Shown in pieces: positions 45,144 to 56,694 of a stretch of DNA of 64,000 nt; position 1 is the stretch's first letter; each line of letters starts with the position of its first letter. Under the pieces are notes generated by a model. The model was not told the origin of the DNA. It worked only from the letters and a program-made list of their open reading frames with translations, and did not search any database. Both the position numbers and the translations under genes were made by a program. The DNA lies in contig JAEILZ010000006.1 of NCBI GenBank assembly GCA_018873225.1, positions 1-64,000 of the forward strand, read 5' to 3'. This stretch comes from [Phialemoniopsis] sp. UDSM-2020 (lineage: Eukaryota; Ascomycota; Sordariomycetes; Thyridiales; Thyridiaceae).

Positions 45144-48100
45144 ATGCGATTCCTCACCCAATTGGTCGCCGGACTCGGCTTGATTCAATCCTGCTTGTCG
45201 CTGCCGCCGCCACTGAAGATCGCGGGCCGGGGCGAGTTGCTTCAGCAAAATGTCAGTTGTCCAAAGCCAACTAGGAAGCCCAGGCGAGCTTGGTCTAGGT
45301 GGAATACTCACACTTTGTACTGCTTAGGTCACCTGGGATGAGCACAGCTTGTTCGTGAACGGAGAACGGCTCATGGTAATGAGTGGCGAATTTCGTAAGT
45401 AGCGTGGCTATCCCACAACCTGATTCCATGTCCATCTTCCCAAGGCATGTTGACTGACCAGGTTGCTATGTTCAGATCCGTTTCGGTAAATCCTCGAAAC
45501 CCCCGGTAAAGAAAGTGCAGGTCTGACAGTCATCTCAAAAGAGTTCCCAACCCTGCGTTATGGCTCGATGTGTTGCAGAAGATTCGAGCCTTGGGGTTCA
45601 ACGCGGTGTCGTTCTACACTAACTGGGCGCTGATGGAGGGAAAACAAGGCGACTTCAATAGCGGTGGAATCTTTGATCTCGAGCCATTGTGGGAGGCTGC
45701 TAAGCGAGCCAATGTTTATCTCATCGCTGTGAGTGAGGCTCCGTTGGCAAACTCCAGCACGTCGGCTGACCTGTCGATCCCAGAGGCCCGGTCCCTATAT
45801 CAATGCCGAAAGCTCGGGCGGCGGTTTGCCCGGCTGGATTCAACGGACTCGCGGGCACATCCGGACGAATGCCACCGACTATGAAACGGCGGCACTATCG
45901 TGAGTTAGGCTGTTTTGCGAAACGATCTAGACGGTGCTCTCTGCTAACCCGTACTGCAAGATACCTATCCCAGGTCGGCAAGATGATGGCTAAGGGACAG
46001 ATTACGAATGGCGGGCCGGTTATCTTAGTCCAACCAGAGAAGTAGGGTTTCTATCTTGCACTCTGCTGACGTCCTTCTTGCTAATGCCTCACCGAAGCGA
46101 GTACAACACGCCAGTCTGGATGCTGTCAAAGGACTACATGCAGCACGTCGAGGATACGCTTCGAGAAGCCGGAATAGTTGTACCATTCATCAGTGACGAC
46201 TCTCAAAACTTTGGAAACTTTGTCCCTGGAAGGTAATGTATCAATCCGAGTGGTCCGTCCGAGCCACGTTACTGACGTTCAACCGATAATCTAGCGGAGA
46301 AGGCGAAGTGGATATCTACGGTCACAACGGCTATCCGCTAAACTTCGACTGTAGAAATCCAGGGAAGTGGTCTGGAGGGTCAAAGCAATACTGGCCGATG
46401 AACTACCACGAGATGCACATGGCCCAGAGCCCATCAACACCATATGCCATTCTAGAATTCCAGGCTGGCTCGATCGACTTTTGGGGCGGTCCAGGATTCG
46501 AGATGTGTGCAGCGATGACCAACAACGACTTCGAGAGGGTGTTCTACAAACACAACTATGCTGCCGGTGTCAAGATCTTTAACCTGTACATGGTACGTAC
46601 GCCTGAATTACTCTTGCCTGGTCTGGTAGGGAGAGTCACTAAGGAGAGCCAGATATTCGGCGGGACAAACTGGGGCAACCTGGGACATGCACTAGGATAC
46701 ACGTCCTACGACTACGCTGCAGCTATCAAGGAAGATCGTTCGGTCACCAGAGAGAAGTACAGCGAAATGAAGCTCCAGGCCAACTTTCTCAAGGCATCCC
46801 CCCAGTATTTAGTTGCCAGCGTTCAGAACGATACCAACGGAACATACGCGGACACGGAGGAGATCAACATCACGCCGCTTACGACAGAAACTACGTCCTT
46901 CTGGGTTGTGCGACATGCTGACTACGCATCGACGAACACTACGACATACAAGCTCAATCTCCCAACCTCTGCCGGCAACCTGACAATTCCACAGCTTGGC
47001 GGTGAACTCAGTCTCCATGGCCGAGACTCCAAGGTACGAGTGCTTCCCAAAACTCGGTAGAACCCAAGTGCTCATCAGCTGTAGATCCTTGTGACCGACT
47101 ATCCTGTTGGCTCTGTCAAATTGCTCTATTCAACCGCCGAGGTTATGACGCAGTAGGTACACAAGGCCGCGTTGCTCGGTTGGACGACACTGACTCCCTC
47201 AAAGGCAGAAGTACGACAATCACTCGGTCCTGGTCTTGTTTGGAGGCCCTGAGTCGTCCCTAGAGGCGGCGTTTGACTGTTCTGCGCAGCCACGTGTTCT
47301 GGAAGGCGAGCTAGCGAAGGTTGAAGCCACGGAATCAGGGACAGTCATTCAGTGGAATACGAGCGCCAAGCGAGCTGTGTTCCAGATTGACGATGTTATT
47401 GTGTATATCATGGGTTGGTACAATGAGAACGCATCTGAGAGAGACAGTGCTGAACTACGTTACAGATCGAAACACGGCCTACAATCTCTGGGTGATTGAC
47501 ACTCCCAGAACGGATGCCGGAGATGCAATCGAGTCGATCATTGTCCAGGCCGGATATCTCGTACGCAACGCTACGATCGAGGACAAAGTGCTCCATCTCG
47601 TGGGTGACAACAATGCTACCACTACAGTCGAAGTCATCGGCGCACCTGAAAGAGTCAAGGCGGTTTCCTGGAACGGAGAGCCGTTGGCATCATGCCGAAG
47701 ACGGGGCTCTTTGAGCTTCGTCGCCACCGTTCAAGTGGAACAGCCCGAGCTCAACCTTCCGGACCTGGCTTCCTTCACTTGGAAAGCCATCGACAGCCTC
47801 CCGGAAATTCAGGCATCATACGACGACTCGGCCTGGACAGCTGCCACGAACACCTACACCAACAACACGGAGAAGCGAAACCTGACCACGCCCACGTCGC
47901 TCTATGGTGGCGACTATGGGTATCACCCGGGCGCTCTCATATTCAGAGGTCATTTCGTGGGAAATGGACAAGAATCTCTGATCACTCTGAAGACTGAGGG
48001 AGGTTCCGGCTCTGCGACCTCTGTCTGGCTGAATGATAGATTCCTCGGATCGACCAATGATGAGGGGTGGGACGACAGCCACGACAAACACGATCTTAAC

Positions 48101-48851
48101 TTCACCTTGGCTTCGTTGCAGAGCAATGAGGAGTACGTTCTGACGGTGCTGGTCGACCAGAATGGCTACGACGAGAGCGGCAACATTGGCAACGACGGCA
48201 TGAAGAAGCCCCGAGGCATTCTAGAGTACTCCGTCGCGGGCCACAGTCCTGAAGAGGTTCAATGGAAGATCACTGGTAACCTACACGGCGAGGACTACCA
48301 GGATCGAGTCCGCGGACCGCTCAATGAGGCTGGGTTCTTCGCCGAACGTCAGGGTTACCACCTTCCAGGGGCTCCGATAGATGACTGGGTGGTCAAGTCG
48401 CCGATAAACGATGGACTTGAAAAGGCTGGTGTTTCCTTCTTCGCTACGACGCTGGACCTCGACATGCCCTCGGGGTGGGACATCCCGCTCAGCTTTGTGT
48501 TCGAGAACTCGACGTCGACTGGGGTCCATCGATGCCAGCTCTACGTCAACGGCTGGCAGTACGGAAAATATGGTGAGTCCCTCGTGCCCGACTTGATGAA
48601 TTCAGTCTCGCTAACCAGGTGACGATACTGCAGTGTCCAATTTCGGCCCGCAAAGTTCCTTCCATGTTCCTGAGGGAGTGTTGAACTACCACGGCTCAAA
48701 TTACATCGGCTTGACCATTTGGGCCTTGGAAGAGACCGGCGCGAAACTGCCTGGGTTGAAGTTAGAGTCCACGTTCGTATCGAAGAGCGGCTTCGGGCCC
48801 GTACCCGTGACCTTTGAGGGGAACTGGAAGCAACGAGAAGGCGCATATTAG
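45144..48851 (+). CDS. GH35 beta-galactosidase, secreted
   Basis: Retaining beta-galactosidase of 994 residues (Aspergillus LacA-type, usually about 1000). Thirteen exons: 45144-45251, 45328-45394, 45476-45485 (10 nt), 45542-45728, 45784-45899, 45961-46041, 46098-46232, 46295-46592, 46653-47033, 47085-47152, 47205-47413, 47466-48572 and 48634-48851. A signal peptide spans 1 to about 20. TIM-barrel motifs are [38 protein letters not shown], the acid/base Glu191 in QPENEYNTP and the nucleophile Glu289 in [14 protein letters not shown]. The C-terminal jelly-roll domains carry [11 protein letters not shown] and [14 protein letters not shown]. It would release terminal beta-galactose from plant galactans or glycosides outside the cell. 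It shares a promoter region with the DUF5703-type gene. Confidence 0.93.
45476..45485 (+). other. 10-nt microexon of the GH35 gene
   Basis: ATCCGTTTCG lies between a TTCAG acceptor and a GTAAAT donor. It encodes the core of the EFHPFR motif conserved in GH35, so it is required for a functional protein. Confidence 0.8.
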
Positions 48852-49423
48852 CGTGATGTCATAGTGACCAGACCCAGCTTGTAGGTAAACTTCCACCCGG
48901 TGTCGATGACTCATTTGAGAGAGGGGAGGAGCAAGTTGGGAGTACGGATGGCAAGCACAAGCAAAGCACAAGTAGGAAACTCCTAGGTAGCCAGTGTATC
49001 AATCCTACCTAAGGCAGTGGGTTGATCCAGGTGAAGCCGTAGTGTCGAATGACAGACAACCCTTATTGTTAGCGCCCCACGTTCCCCACGAGCGTCCCGT
49101 CCAGAGCAATGATTCAGCGCCCGCGGCCAGCCCGCCCTGGTGCGGGGATGTCGATTAACCTCCCTCCGTGCATGTCGATACCATGTAGTTAGTAAAGCAG
49201 TCGGAGATTCGCCTCGTCGAGATTTGATGCATTGGGTCGCCTGATGCATGCCGTGATAACGAATTCCGCACCGTGACCCACGCCTGAATGAGCCACATGT
49301 ACCTAGTCCAGATCAATTGACTTGCTAAAGACCACTCTGCATCTGCTTGGTATCATTCAGTCCAGCTCAGACCTTCCAGAGTCACATGCCAGATATCGAA
49401 TCTCGAGACTACAACACGTCATC
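48852..49423. other. Intergenic, tandem genes
   Basis: 572 bp with no supported gene or repeat. It marks the right edge of the motif-bearing block: no GGCAASTTYGG copy was seen to its right. Confidence 0.45.
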
Positions 49424-50327
49424 ATGGAGGCAAGAGCAATCGAATTCATCAACGAGGTCGCGTCGCGCCCCGGCAACGATGACCCCAAAGCAATCTGGTA
49501 TTCAGTACTGGTAAGGCGAACTACCGACACGATGTCATGTCCCAAGGTGCATGTTCACTAATCTGCGCATATAGGCCTGCGCCTTTGCAGGGTGCAACGA
49601 GGGCACCATGGTCCCTCATGTGTACCGAGCCGCAATTGCGAAGTTCCCAAACGACCCAGAAGCCAGGAGACTGATTCTTCGAAGGCTAAAAGGTGGCAGT
49701 AACGATATCCTGCGGCAGGGTCCTGGACTAACCGTTCTTGCATTCCTACAGAGTCGCTCATCAACGGGTCTTTTGTCTATGGGGACCCTCGATTGCTCAA
49801 TGCATTCTACCCACTGGTCGAGGCCATCCCGGATGCTGACTCAATCGACCGTCTCGTCGTTAGAAAAGATTACAAGAATCCCTGGGATCTCACTCAACGC
49901 GGAGAGACATACATGAAGCGAGTCTTTGGCGAGGCGGACATGAATAGATTCACAAAAATTATGGATGAGTTCTGGCCAGATCTGCGTATGTCGCCCCACT
50001 GACTCATCCCAATTGCTATGGCAACTGATATCATCATCAATAACAGGTAAACTCATTATCAACTACTGTTATGGCTCGTATCAATCTGAGCGGTCGGTCT
50101 TGGCAGAACAGGACGTGTCTCGCGTATCTCTGACTTCCTTGTTGACAATGGACTGTCCAAAGCAGCTGAGCTGGCACATGCGTGGCTTCATGAACCTTGA
50201 CGGCACGAAGGAGGAGTTGATCAAGACGCTAGACATAGCAAAACGGGTGGTGGAGATAACCGGAACGCAGCTGAAGCATCCCATTCCCGACATTGATGAG
50301 ACCATCAAGGCTGTCAAACTTGTGTAG
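49424..50327 (+). CDS. Carboxymuconolactone decarboxylase-like (AhpD fold) protein
   Basis: 239 residues. Exons are 49424-49510, 49575-49692, 49752-49985 and 50047-50327. Helical throughout, with CNEGTMVPHVYRAAI early, KESLINGSFVYGDPRLLNAF in the middle and NYCYGSYQSERSVL late. These fit the fungal CMD-like family. The redox CxxC of AhpD-type peroxidases is absent, so a lactone decarboxylase or unknown role is more likely than peroxide reduction. It sits tail to tail with the PRISE reductase, 106 bp apart, in a group of small-molecule-modifying enzymes. Confidence 0.65.
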
Positions 50328-50433
50328 TAGACATTTATTGCAAGTATGCAGTCTCGATACAGTTAAACTCGCATAGTTTCTCTACGCCAAGATGTTATTG
50401 ATGTTGTTTGAGATCGGCCTATGCTATCTGTGT

Positions 50434-51720
50434 TCAAGGGATAATCTTGGCTGCCCGGAATCTGTCGAAAGCAGTGAACCACGCCACCTTCTCGTCAACT
50501 TCCTCCGTAAACCCGGCCTCGCGCATGGCTTCGAGTGACATGACTCTCTCAAAGATGAAGAGAGACATGATGTACTTCTGAAATCCAGGATTGGCCAGGT
50601 CATTGTCGAGCTGCTCCAGGCGAAGTTGGTGCTCTTTTGCTAAGCCAATCCACTTATCCCGGTTCGCCTGGATGTAGGGACCCGGCTGGGGCGAGTCTTC
50701 GCACGGGCCAGTTCCCTTCAATCCAAAGTATGAGCAGATCATGGGCCACTTGACAGACCAAGACGATGGCTTGCTCCGGTCACAAACGTTGAACGCCCTG
50801 CCGCTACCAGCCTTGTCTGGCCGGAGGGACGCAAAGATGCTGAACCTCGCCACGATGTCCTGAGACGAGTCGTTTGAGTGAATGACCCACGACTTGTCAT
50901 TGCCGGGAAATGGGACCTCACTGCCCTTGCCGTTGACATGGGCATACAGAGACAAGTAGATCCCCAGAATCTGGGCCAGGCAGTGTGCATTGTTGTTAGG
51001 GACGTAGCCTACAACCATATCTGGCCTTAATTCGCAGTACGTCCACTTCTTGCCTTCTGAAAGGGCCCTGAGACGGTCGATCTGCCAATAGTAGAACAGC
51101 TCCGACGCATACGGCTCCGGGATCCGGGGCAGGCTCTCTTTCAACGGCATCTGGTCACCAAAGGGGAACTTGTCCAGGAGATGATAGCCATAGGCCTGTA
51201 GCACGTTGTTAGCATCTTCTATCGCGACTCCATTGGACCATGGTAATATCTGCACACCTTGCCTCCCGTCGGGAGCACAATGAACTCAAAGTTTGGGCTC
51301 AGTGCTTCCACCATAGAAACACACCGTGCCAGCATCTCTGCATTTTCCTGGGATTGCTTCTTGTTGTCCGTGGAGAACTTGTATGCTAAATCATTGTTAA
51401 TCCCTATAATGCTATATAGGGTAGTCCGGGAAAGACTTACAATTGTAGAAAACTTGTGTCACGGTCTCGATCCCTGGGACCTTGGCCGTGAACTCGGCTT
51501 GGAGTTCGTCTTGCGTCCCTTTCAAGAGATCGATCCCACTGATGACGTTGAGCTTGGAGCTGGACGGCCAGCGAGCAACTTCAGCTGACAGGGGCCGATT
51601 GGTCAGCGCCGTGACCTGGGTGAACTGCTGGGCATCGGGATGGTCGCTGAGAAGCTCATTCACGATGGCCCATCCTGTGATTCCGGAAGCGCCGAAGACG
51701 AGCGCGTGTTTGCCAGCCAT
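50434..51720 (-). CDS. PRISE-type reductase (5-beta-reductase / iridoid-synthase-like SDR)
   Basis: NAD(P)H-dependent enone reductase-like protein of 389 residues. Exons are 51720-51441, 51385-51258 and 51195-50434. The Rossmann start is HALVFGASGITGWAIVNELL. TALTNRPLS follows as the cofactor-selecting turn. The atypical catalytic part FYNSYKF, LPTGGKAYGYHL and WTYCELRPDMVVGYVPNN corresponds to the extended SDR fold of plant progesterone 5-beta-reductase and iridoid synthase relatives. These reduce activated C=C bonds of steroids, terpenoids or enones. The first in-frame ATG was used as the start. In fungi, members often sit in secondary-metabolite clusters. Confidence 0.83.
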
Positions 51721-52210
51721 TCTGTCGGTCGAGAAGTTAAGCAATCGAGTATGACTATTCTTTCACTACGTGGAAAGGGTCAGCTTCACGAGCAACTAGC
51801 AGAAGAATATCATAGGTATTTGATGCTACGAGGTGGGGTGAGTGATCCATCGACAAGTCGGAGCGTGGTCGGATATTATCAGCCTAGTGCCGATTCCCCT
51901 CATGCCACGGCTCGAGCTACCGACAATTGCTCCACACAAGCAGATGTCTAGAGCTGATCGGAGACGCAACTAGCTGGAAGCATATCAGGTCTCGACATAG
52001 GGATGGACCAGGGAATTGTCAGTCTTTCTCGTGGAGCAGGTCATTGTAGCCATCGTACCGAGATGGATTATCCCACTACACCAACCAACAGCACTCCAGA
52101 GCGACGAGACAAAGGAACAAACGGCCCGATGTGTAGATCCTGTATGAATGCGTGATTGCAGGGCAGCTTAACGTTCAAACATTTGGCATTATCTATCTAC
52201 CAACTCCCAT
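51721..52210. other. Intergenic between tandem leftward genes
   Basis: 490 bp without a supported gene. It holds the promoter of the PRISE gene and the 3' flank of the SDR gene. No motif was recognised. Confidence 0.45.
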
Positions 52211-53008
52211 CTAACAGAACCATCCGCCATCAATGCTGTATGTTGCGCCCGTAATAAAACCAGCCTCGTCGCCTAGCAGGAATGTCACCAAGGCAGCCAC
52301 TTCCTCCGGCTTGCCCTGGCGCTGAATGGGGATCCGGGAGGCATCGCCGCCCTTGGCGAGCGCGGCCGCACCCGAGGCCCGTGATGCCCGGTTCATGGGG
52401 GTATCGATGGGGCCCGGAGCGATGCTGTTGACGCGCACACCGCGGACTCCGACTTCCTTGGCAGCAGAGCGAGTAAGGCCAACGACTCCGTGCTTGCTAG
52501 CCGCGTACGCAGCGCTCAAGGGCCGGCCGATCTGCGCGGCGATGCTCGAGGCGTTGACGATGCTGCCGTTGTCCGCAATGACCTTGAGCTGCGCGCGGCA
52601 GCAGTTCATCACGCCGGTCAGGTTCACAGCGATGTTGAGCTCCCAGTCGTCATCGTCGCATTCCGTGACGGGCACCTTTCCGAGCGTCTTGCCGACGACG
52701 CCCGCGAGGTTTGCAGCGCCGTCGAGGCGACCAAAGTGCTTGACGGTGCCCTGGATCCACTCCTCAACCTCGTCCTTGCTGCGGACGTCGACCTTGTAGT
52801 AGATCACATCCACGTCGTGCTCTGCCTTGATCTCCTCCGCGATCTTCTTGAGAGGTTCAGCGTTGATGTCGGCAATGGAGAGCTTGGCGCCCCTGCGCGC
52901 AAGATAATGGGCAGTCGCGAGCGCGATGCCTGAAGATGCACCTGTGATGGCAATGACTTTGTCTTGGACCTGGGAAGGCACCATGCGAACATCTCCGGTG
53001 CTACCCAT
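52211..53008 (-). CDS. Classical SDR with altered cofactor loop
   Basis: Intronless NAD(P)-dependent oxidoreductase of 265 residues. The start is the ATG of MGSTGDVRMV. The order of motifs is: cofactor loop TGASSGIALAT, LSIADIN as the beta-2 acidic turn favouring NAD, NLAG, catalytic Ser in NASSIAAQ, YAASK, PGPIDTP and the C-terminal GATYSIDGGWF. The usual third glycine of TGxxxGIG is Ala here, and NNAG is NLAG. Both are tolerated in some family members but noteworthy. The gene is noticeably GC-rich compared with its neighbours. Its substrate is unknown. Confidence 0.9.
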   Translation of the reverse strand: MGSTGDVRMVPSQVQDKVIAITGASSGIALATAHYLARRGAKLSIADINAEPLKKIAEEIKAEHDVDVIYYKVDVRSKDEVEEWIQGTVKHFGRLDGAANLAGVVGKTLGKVPVTECDDDDWELNIAVNLTGVMNCCRAQLKVIADNGSIVNASSIAAQIGRPLSAAYAASKHGVVGLTRSAAKEVGVRGVRVNSIAPGPIDTPMNRASRASGAAALAKGGDASRIPIQRQGKPEEVAALVTFLLGDEAGFITGATYSIDGGWFC

Positions 53009-53746
53009 GTTTTCGGTGATGCGATGAGAAGTAAGTGTGAAAATGACTACTAGAGGCTTGGTACTGCTCTTGCGCACTCTTGAACGTGCTATGGTGATGC
53101 GAGATGGTTTAAAGATATTGTTCCAAAGATACTGGTACATTGAACGGCCTGGTGAAGCCTGGGAGAATGTTAACCGCCGGGTCTAGCAACAAGAAATGAA
53201 GCTGATCCACCATCACCGGGCGCCGGCTGTCGGAGCGAGAACATCGGCCACGGCAGCTTTCCAGTCACACGCGGGAATACAGCGAAATGAGAAGAAAGCC
53301 ATGGGAAACACTTTCCCACGCCACGTTCGAGAGGATCCATTCCCTGGGTTGGTTGATTCAGCAGCCCTAGAGTGGCCATTCCTGCACGACGCCGCTAATC
53401 TTGGCGCTAAGGAGGCCAACAGGCAATGATTCATTGCCTAACTATACCCGAACAAGATCCCAGTCCTCGCTGATACCCACAGTTGCCCGCTTTCCCCAAG
53501 TTAGACCCACATCTTCGCTGATTCAGGGGTTCAGGCGTCACATCGCGGGTACAGGCATGCCGATGCTGCATCGCGAGAGACGGCTTTGTGAGGAGAGTCT
53601 ACCATAGACGGCCAAAAGATTTCATTCCCATTTTAAAATGGCCGGCAGGGATGCGCACGTACCTGCGCCTGGACAGCGCCTGTTGACTGACCAGATCTTC
53701 GCTCATCCTCCGCGGCAACTCGCCAAACCAGACCGCAGTGAACAAG
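53009..53746. promoter_or_regulatory. Divergent intergenic region, SDR / ABM-like gene
   Basis: 738 bp between divergent starts with no supported gene. A minus-strand GGCAACTGTGG at 53478-53488 is one base from the block motif; whether it matters is unclear. Pairs of GGGAA and TTCCC (TGGGAAACACTTTCCCA near 53302-53318) form an inverted repeat. Confidence 0.45.
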
Positions 53747-54545
53747 ATGGCTTTTGCAGAATTTCGTATGTGGACTTGTGCTAGGGACGGACAAGATAAT
53801 GTAAGTGATGTCTTGTTGTATGGCATTTCCCTGTCGCACTTATCGTGTTTATGCTCACCTGCAAGAACACTAGCTCTTTGCCAGGCTCAGCACATTGGCA
53901 CGTCAGCTTGAGGCCGAAACACCCGATGTATTAGGATTCTCAATCTTAAGACGCATTGGAGAAAATGAACAAGATGAGGAGTCTTATCAGATTTGGACGG
54001 TTCATAGGTATGTTACAAGAGACCTTGCATGGGCACTACACAGAGGCTGACACCGGTTTCGTTTCCTTAGCTACCCAAAAGAAGATACCATGCAATCTTT
54101 TGATCAGCTCGAATGTGTTAAAAACCTGACTTCTTCTGCTCTCGAGACCGGTATGCTCATACGTGCCCCGTCTCGAAAGCCCTTGACCCCGGTTGCGGGC
54201 TACCTGAACCGCAAGTCTTCATCGTCACCAGCCACCAACGTAGTCATTGGCCAAGTAACATACGCCGAGGATACACGGTCTGAGGGCATACCGCATTGGA
54301 ACGATGTGGCGCGCTTTGTAGCCGACTCAGAGCCCGAAACACTGACGTACTGGTTCCTGGCGGACAACGAAGACAAGAATGCCTTGTTCACCTTTGAGCG
54401 ATTCACAGGACCGGAGGCGAAGCAGTTTCATGTGAAGAGTGACATCATTGCTGAGAACATCGTGAAACAGAAGGATATACGCGTGGGTCTCAAGCTTCGA
54501 TTCTGGGAGGAGTCCGACGCTTCGTTCTACCGGGGAGGCTTTTAA
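53747..54545 (+). CDS. ABM-like (dimeric alpha-beta barrel) small protein
   Basis: 220 residues. Exons are 53747-53800, 53874-54007 and 54071-54545. The N-terminal half (FAEFRMWTCARDG, LFARLSTLARQLEAE, LGFSILRRI, YQIWTVHSYPKEDTMQSF) has the beta-alpha-beta rhythm of an antibiotic-biosynthesis-monooxygenase domain. The second half (VIGQVTYAED, WFLADNEDKNALFTFERF) looks like a repeat of it. Such proteins act as cofactor-free monooxygenases, cyclases or isomerases in polyketide tailoring and detoxification, but no catalytic residue can be pinned down here. It sits between an SDR and an efflux pump. The acceptor for exon 2 (ACACTAG) is the only one giving an open frame. Confidence 0.58.
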
Positions 54546-54764
54546 TGATATATGTAGAGGATCACAAACAGGAGGTCATGGTATAGCCTGCCACAAAGTC
54601 ATACAGGATGTTGCGCATAATTTGATATTACATACCAAGGATTATATCCAGTAAACCTATCCAAAACCAGAATGTAACATATCAAGAGCCACCGTGTTAT
54701 ACCCTCAGAGTCATCAAGGCCTTGCGATCTCTAGACTTGACACGGTTTGAAACCAGTCAAGTCC

Positions 54765-56694
54765 CTAGTTGTTGGTCTGTCGTCTTTCAAGATCAACGTC
54801 CTTGCCATCAGCCATCGTGCGCTGCTCCGCCTCGGAGATATCCTTGCCGTGTAGCTTGCGGGCCACCTCGTCGCTGAACTGATGCTCCAGGTTGGGTGTC
54901 ATGAGCGAGCATGCGATGGATAGAACTCCAAAGGAGATGGATGCTAGATACACAATCTTGAAGCTCTCCGAATACGCAGTACGATAGGCAGCTTTGGCGA
55001 TGGTGGTGATTGATGACGTCAGCCCTGGGATGTTGCTGAGCTTGCCCGACGCGAGGCCTGCATACAATGCGGAAAGCGAAGACTCTGGCAGCCCTGCGTT
55101 CTTGGCAGCGGATCCAACAATCTGAGGGACGTAAGTTGAAAGCTTGTTGTTCAGGATTGTAACGTAGATGGCTGTAGCCACGGCGCCCGCCCCGGCTCGG
55201 CAGGCTCCGCCGACTCCCGTGGCCAGCCCGATATCCTCCGGGGCCAAGCACATCGGCGCTGTAGTCAGGACCACGAGCTCAATGTACCCAACGAAAAAGG
55301 ACCCGAGAAGGGTGAAAGCTACCCCAAGAGCCCTTGTGTTCTCAGAGCCGGCCGCGAGTGCGCCGATGAACGCCGTCATGGCGGAGGAGCCGACAATGAG
55401 CTGGATCTTGTGTTTTCCCAAGGGCTGGCAGAGGAGGGCTCCTACGACCTGGCCGAGTAGAGTCCCGCCACCGATCGTCATAGAAGTCCACCCAATGCCC
55501 ATGAGATCCGTTTCGTAGAGCTGGCCGACTTGGCGAGGCCAAAGAACGTTCATGCTGTAGTAGATAATCGAGCCAGCGACGCCAACAACTACTGTTGTCA
55601 CGTACGAGAAGTTCTTGAACAGCCGCATGGGGATGAAGGGATAGTCGAGCGGCATGTAGATTTCTATTGTCTGAGTCAGTCGTGGTGGTTCATCGTCTAG
55701 TGTTGAAGAGTAGTCACCTACCGTAGAAGACAAAAATAACCAACGTTGCGACGCCGCCAACCAGGGTGCCAATGACCATCCCACTGTTCCAGGGATACTG
55801 CTGTCCTCCCCAAGACATGCCCAGAAGGAAGAGCGCGAGGCCCAAAGAGAAGAGCACTGCACCGCCAATGTCAACGGCCTTCCAGAAGCTGAACTTGGTA
55901 GCGCGGCGAGCGTGAAGCATCTTGTACGTGGGAGGATGATAGAAGAAGAAGTACAAGATGATGACGATCCCGCTGAAGATTGTGTTGAGATAGTAAGACC
56001 AGCGCCAGCTCTGGGCTGTGTGAAGGACGAAGGAGCGGGCAATCACAGGGCCAAAGACGGAGAACGGGACCGCAGTGACCAGGATGATGCCATTGGCAAC
56101 GGCACGGTGCTTATTTGGGATGAGCTCGCCGATGATGATGGGGAAGGAGAGTTGAACCGAGGCCGCGAGACCCGCCAGGCAGCTTGACCCGATGAGCGTG
56201 GGTATGTTGTGGGCCGTCGCTCCCAAGATGCTGCTCACGAGCCCCAGGACGTTGCCCCCGATGAAGAACCAACGACGGCCAAACACATCGCTCAGTCTCC
56301 CGACGAGGGTATATCCGAGAGAGGCACAAAGATTCCATCCAGTAGCGACCCAGACATTCGATGGATCAGGTCCTGAAACAAGTCAGCAACGATGTAGATA
56401 GTGGGATGACCCTGTGAGGTTCGCACCGATATCTGCGTTGATGATGCTGAGGGTGTTGACTGGCAAGACATATCCCAACTTGAAGCAAGAGATGCCGAGG
56501 CAAGTGGCAATGAAAGTTGCTAGAAAGGACGGAGTCAAGTAGTAGCCTTTTGCCATATCGGCAAGGGTACCTCCGACAGCATTCGGGTCGATTTCCTCGC
56601 CCAAGTTATCGCGATGATGCTGGACGGGGTTCGGGGTGCCCGTGTCGTGCGAGATGCGCGTGCCCGCTCCATTGTCGCTCTTGAGGGTAGCCAT
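54765..56694 (-). CDS. TRI12-like MFS efflux transporter
   Basis: 605-residue multidrug-type exporter. Exons are 56694-56427, 56372-55722 and 55663-54765. Fourteen helices are predicted, with GYVLPVNTLSIINADIG in the first segment, WVATGWNLCASLGYTLVGRL, SDVFGRRWFFIGGN and the long ELIPNKHRAVANG loop. These are hallmarks of the TRI12/siderophore-type DHA2 family that exports fungal metabolites or foreign compounds. It carries a charged C-terminal tail. It converges on the ABM-like gene. With the reductases nearby it suggests self-protection or detoxification. No toxin biosynthetic backbone gene is present in the window. Confidence 0.85.
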
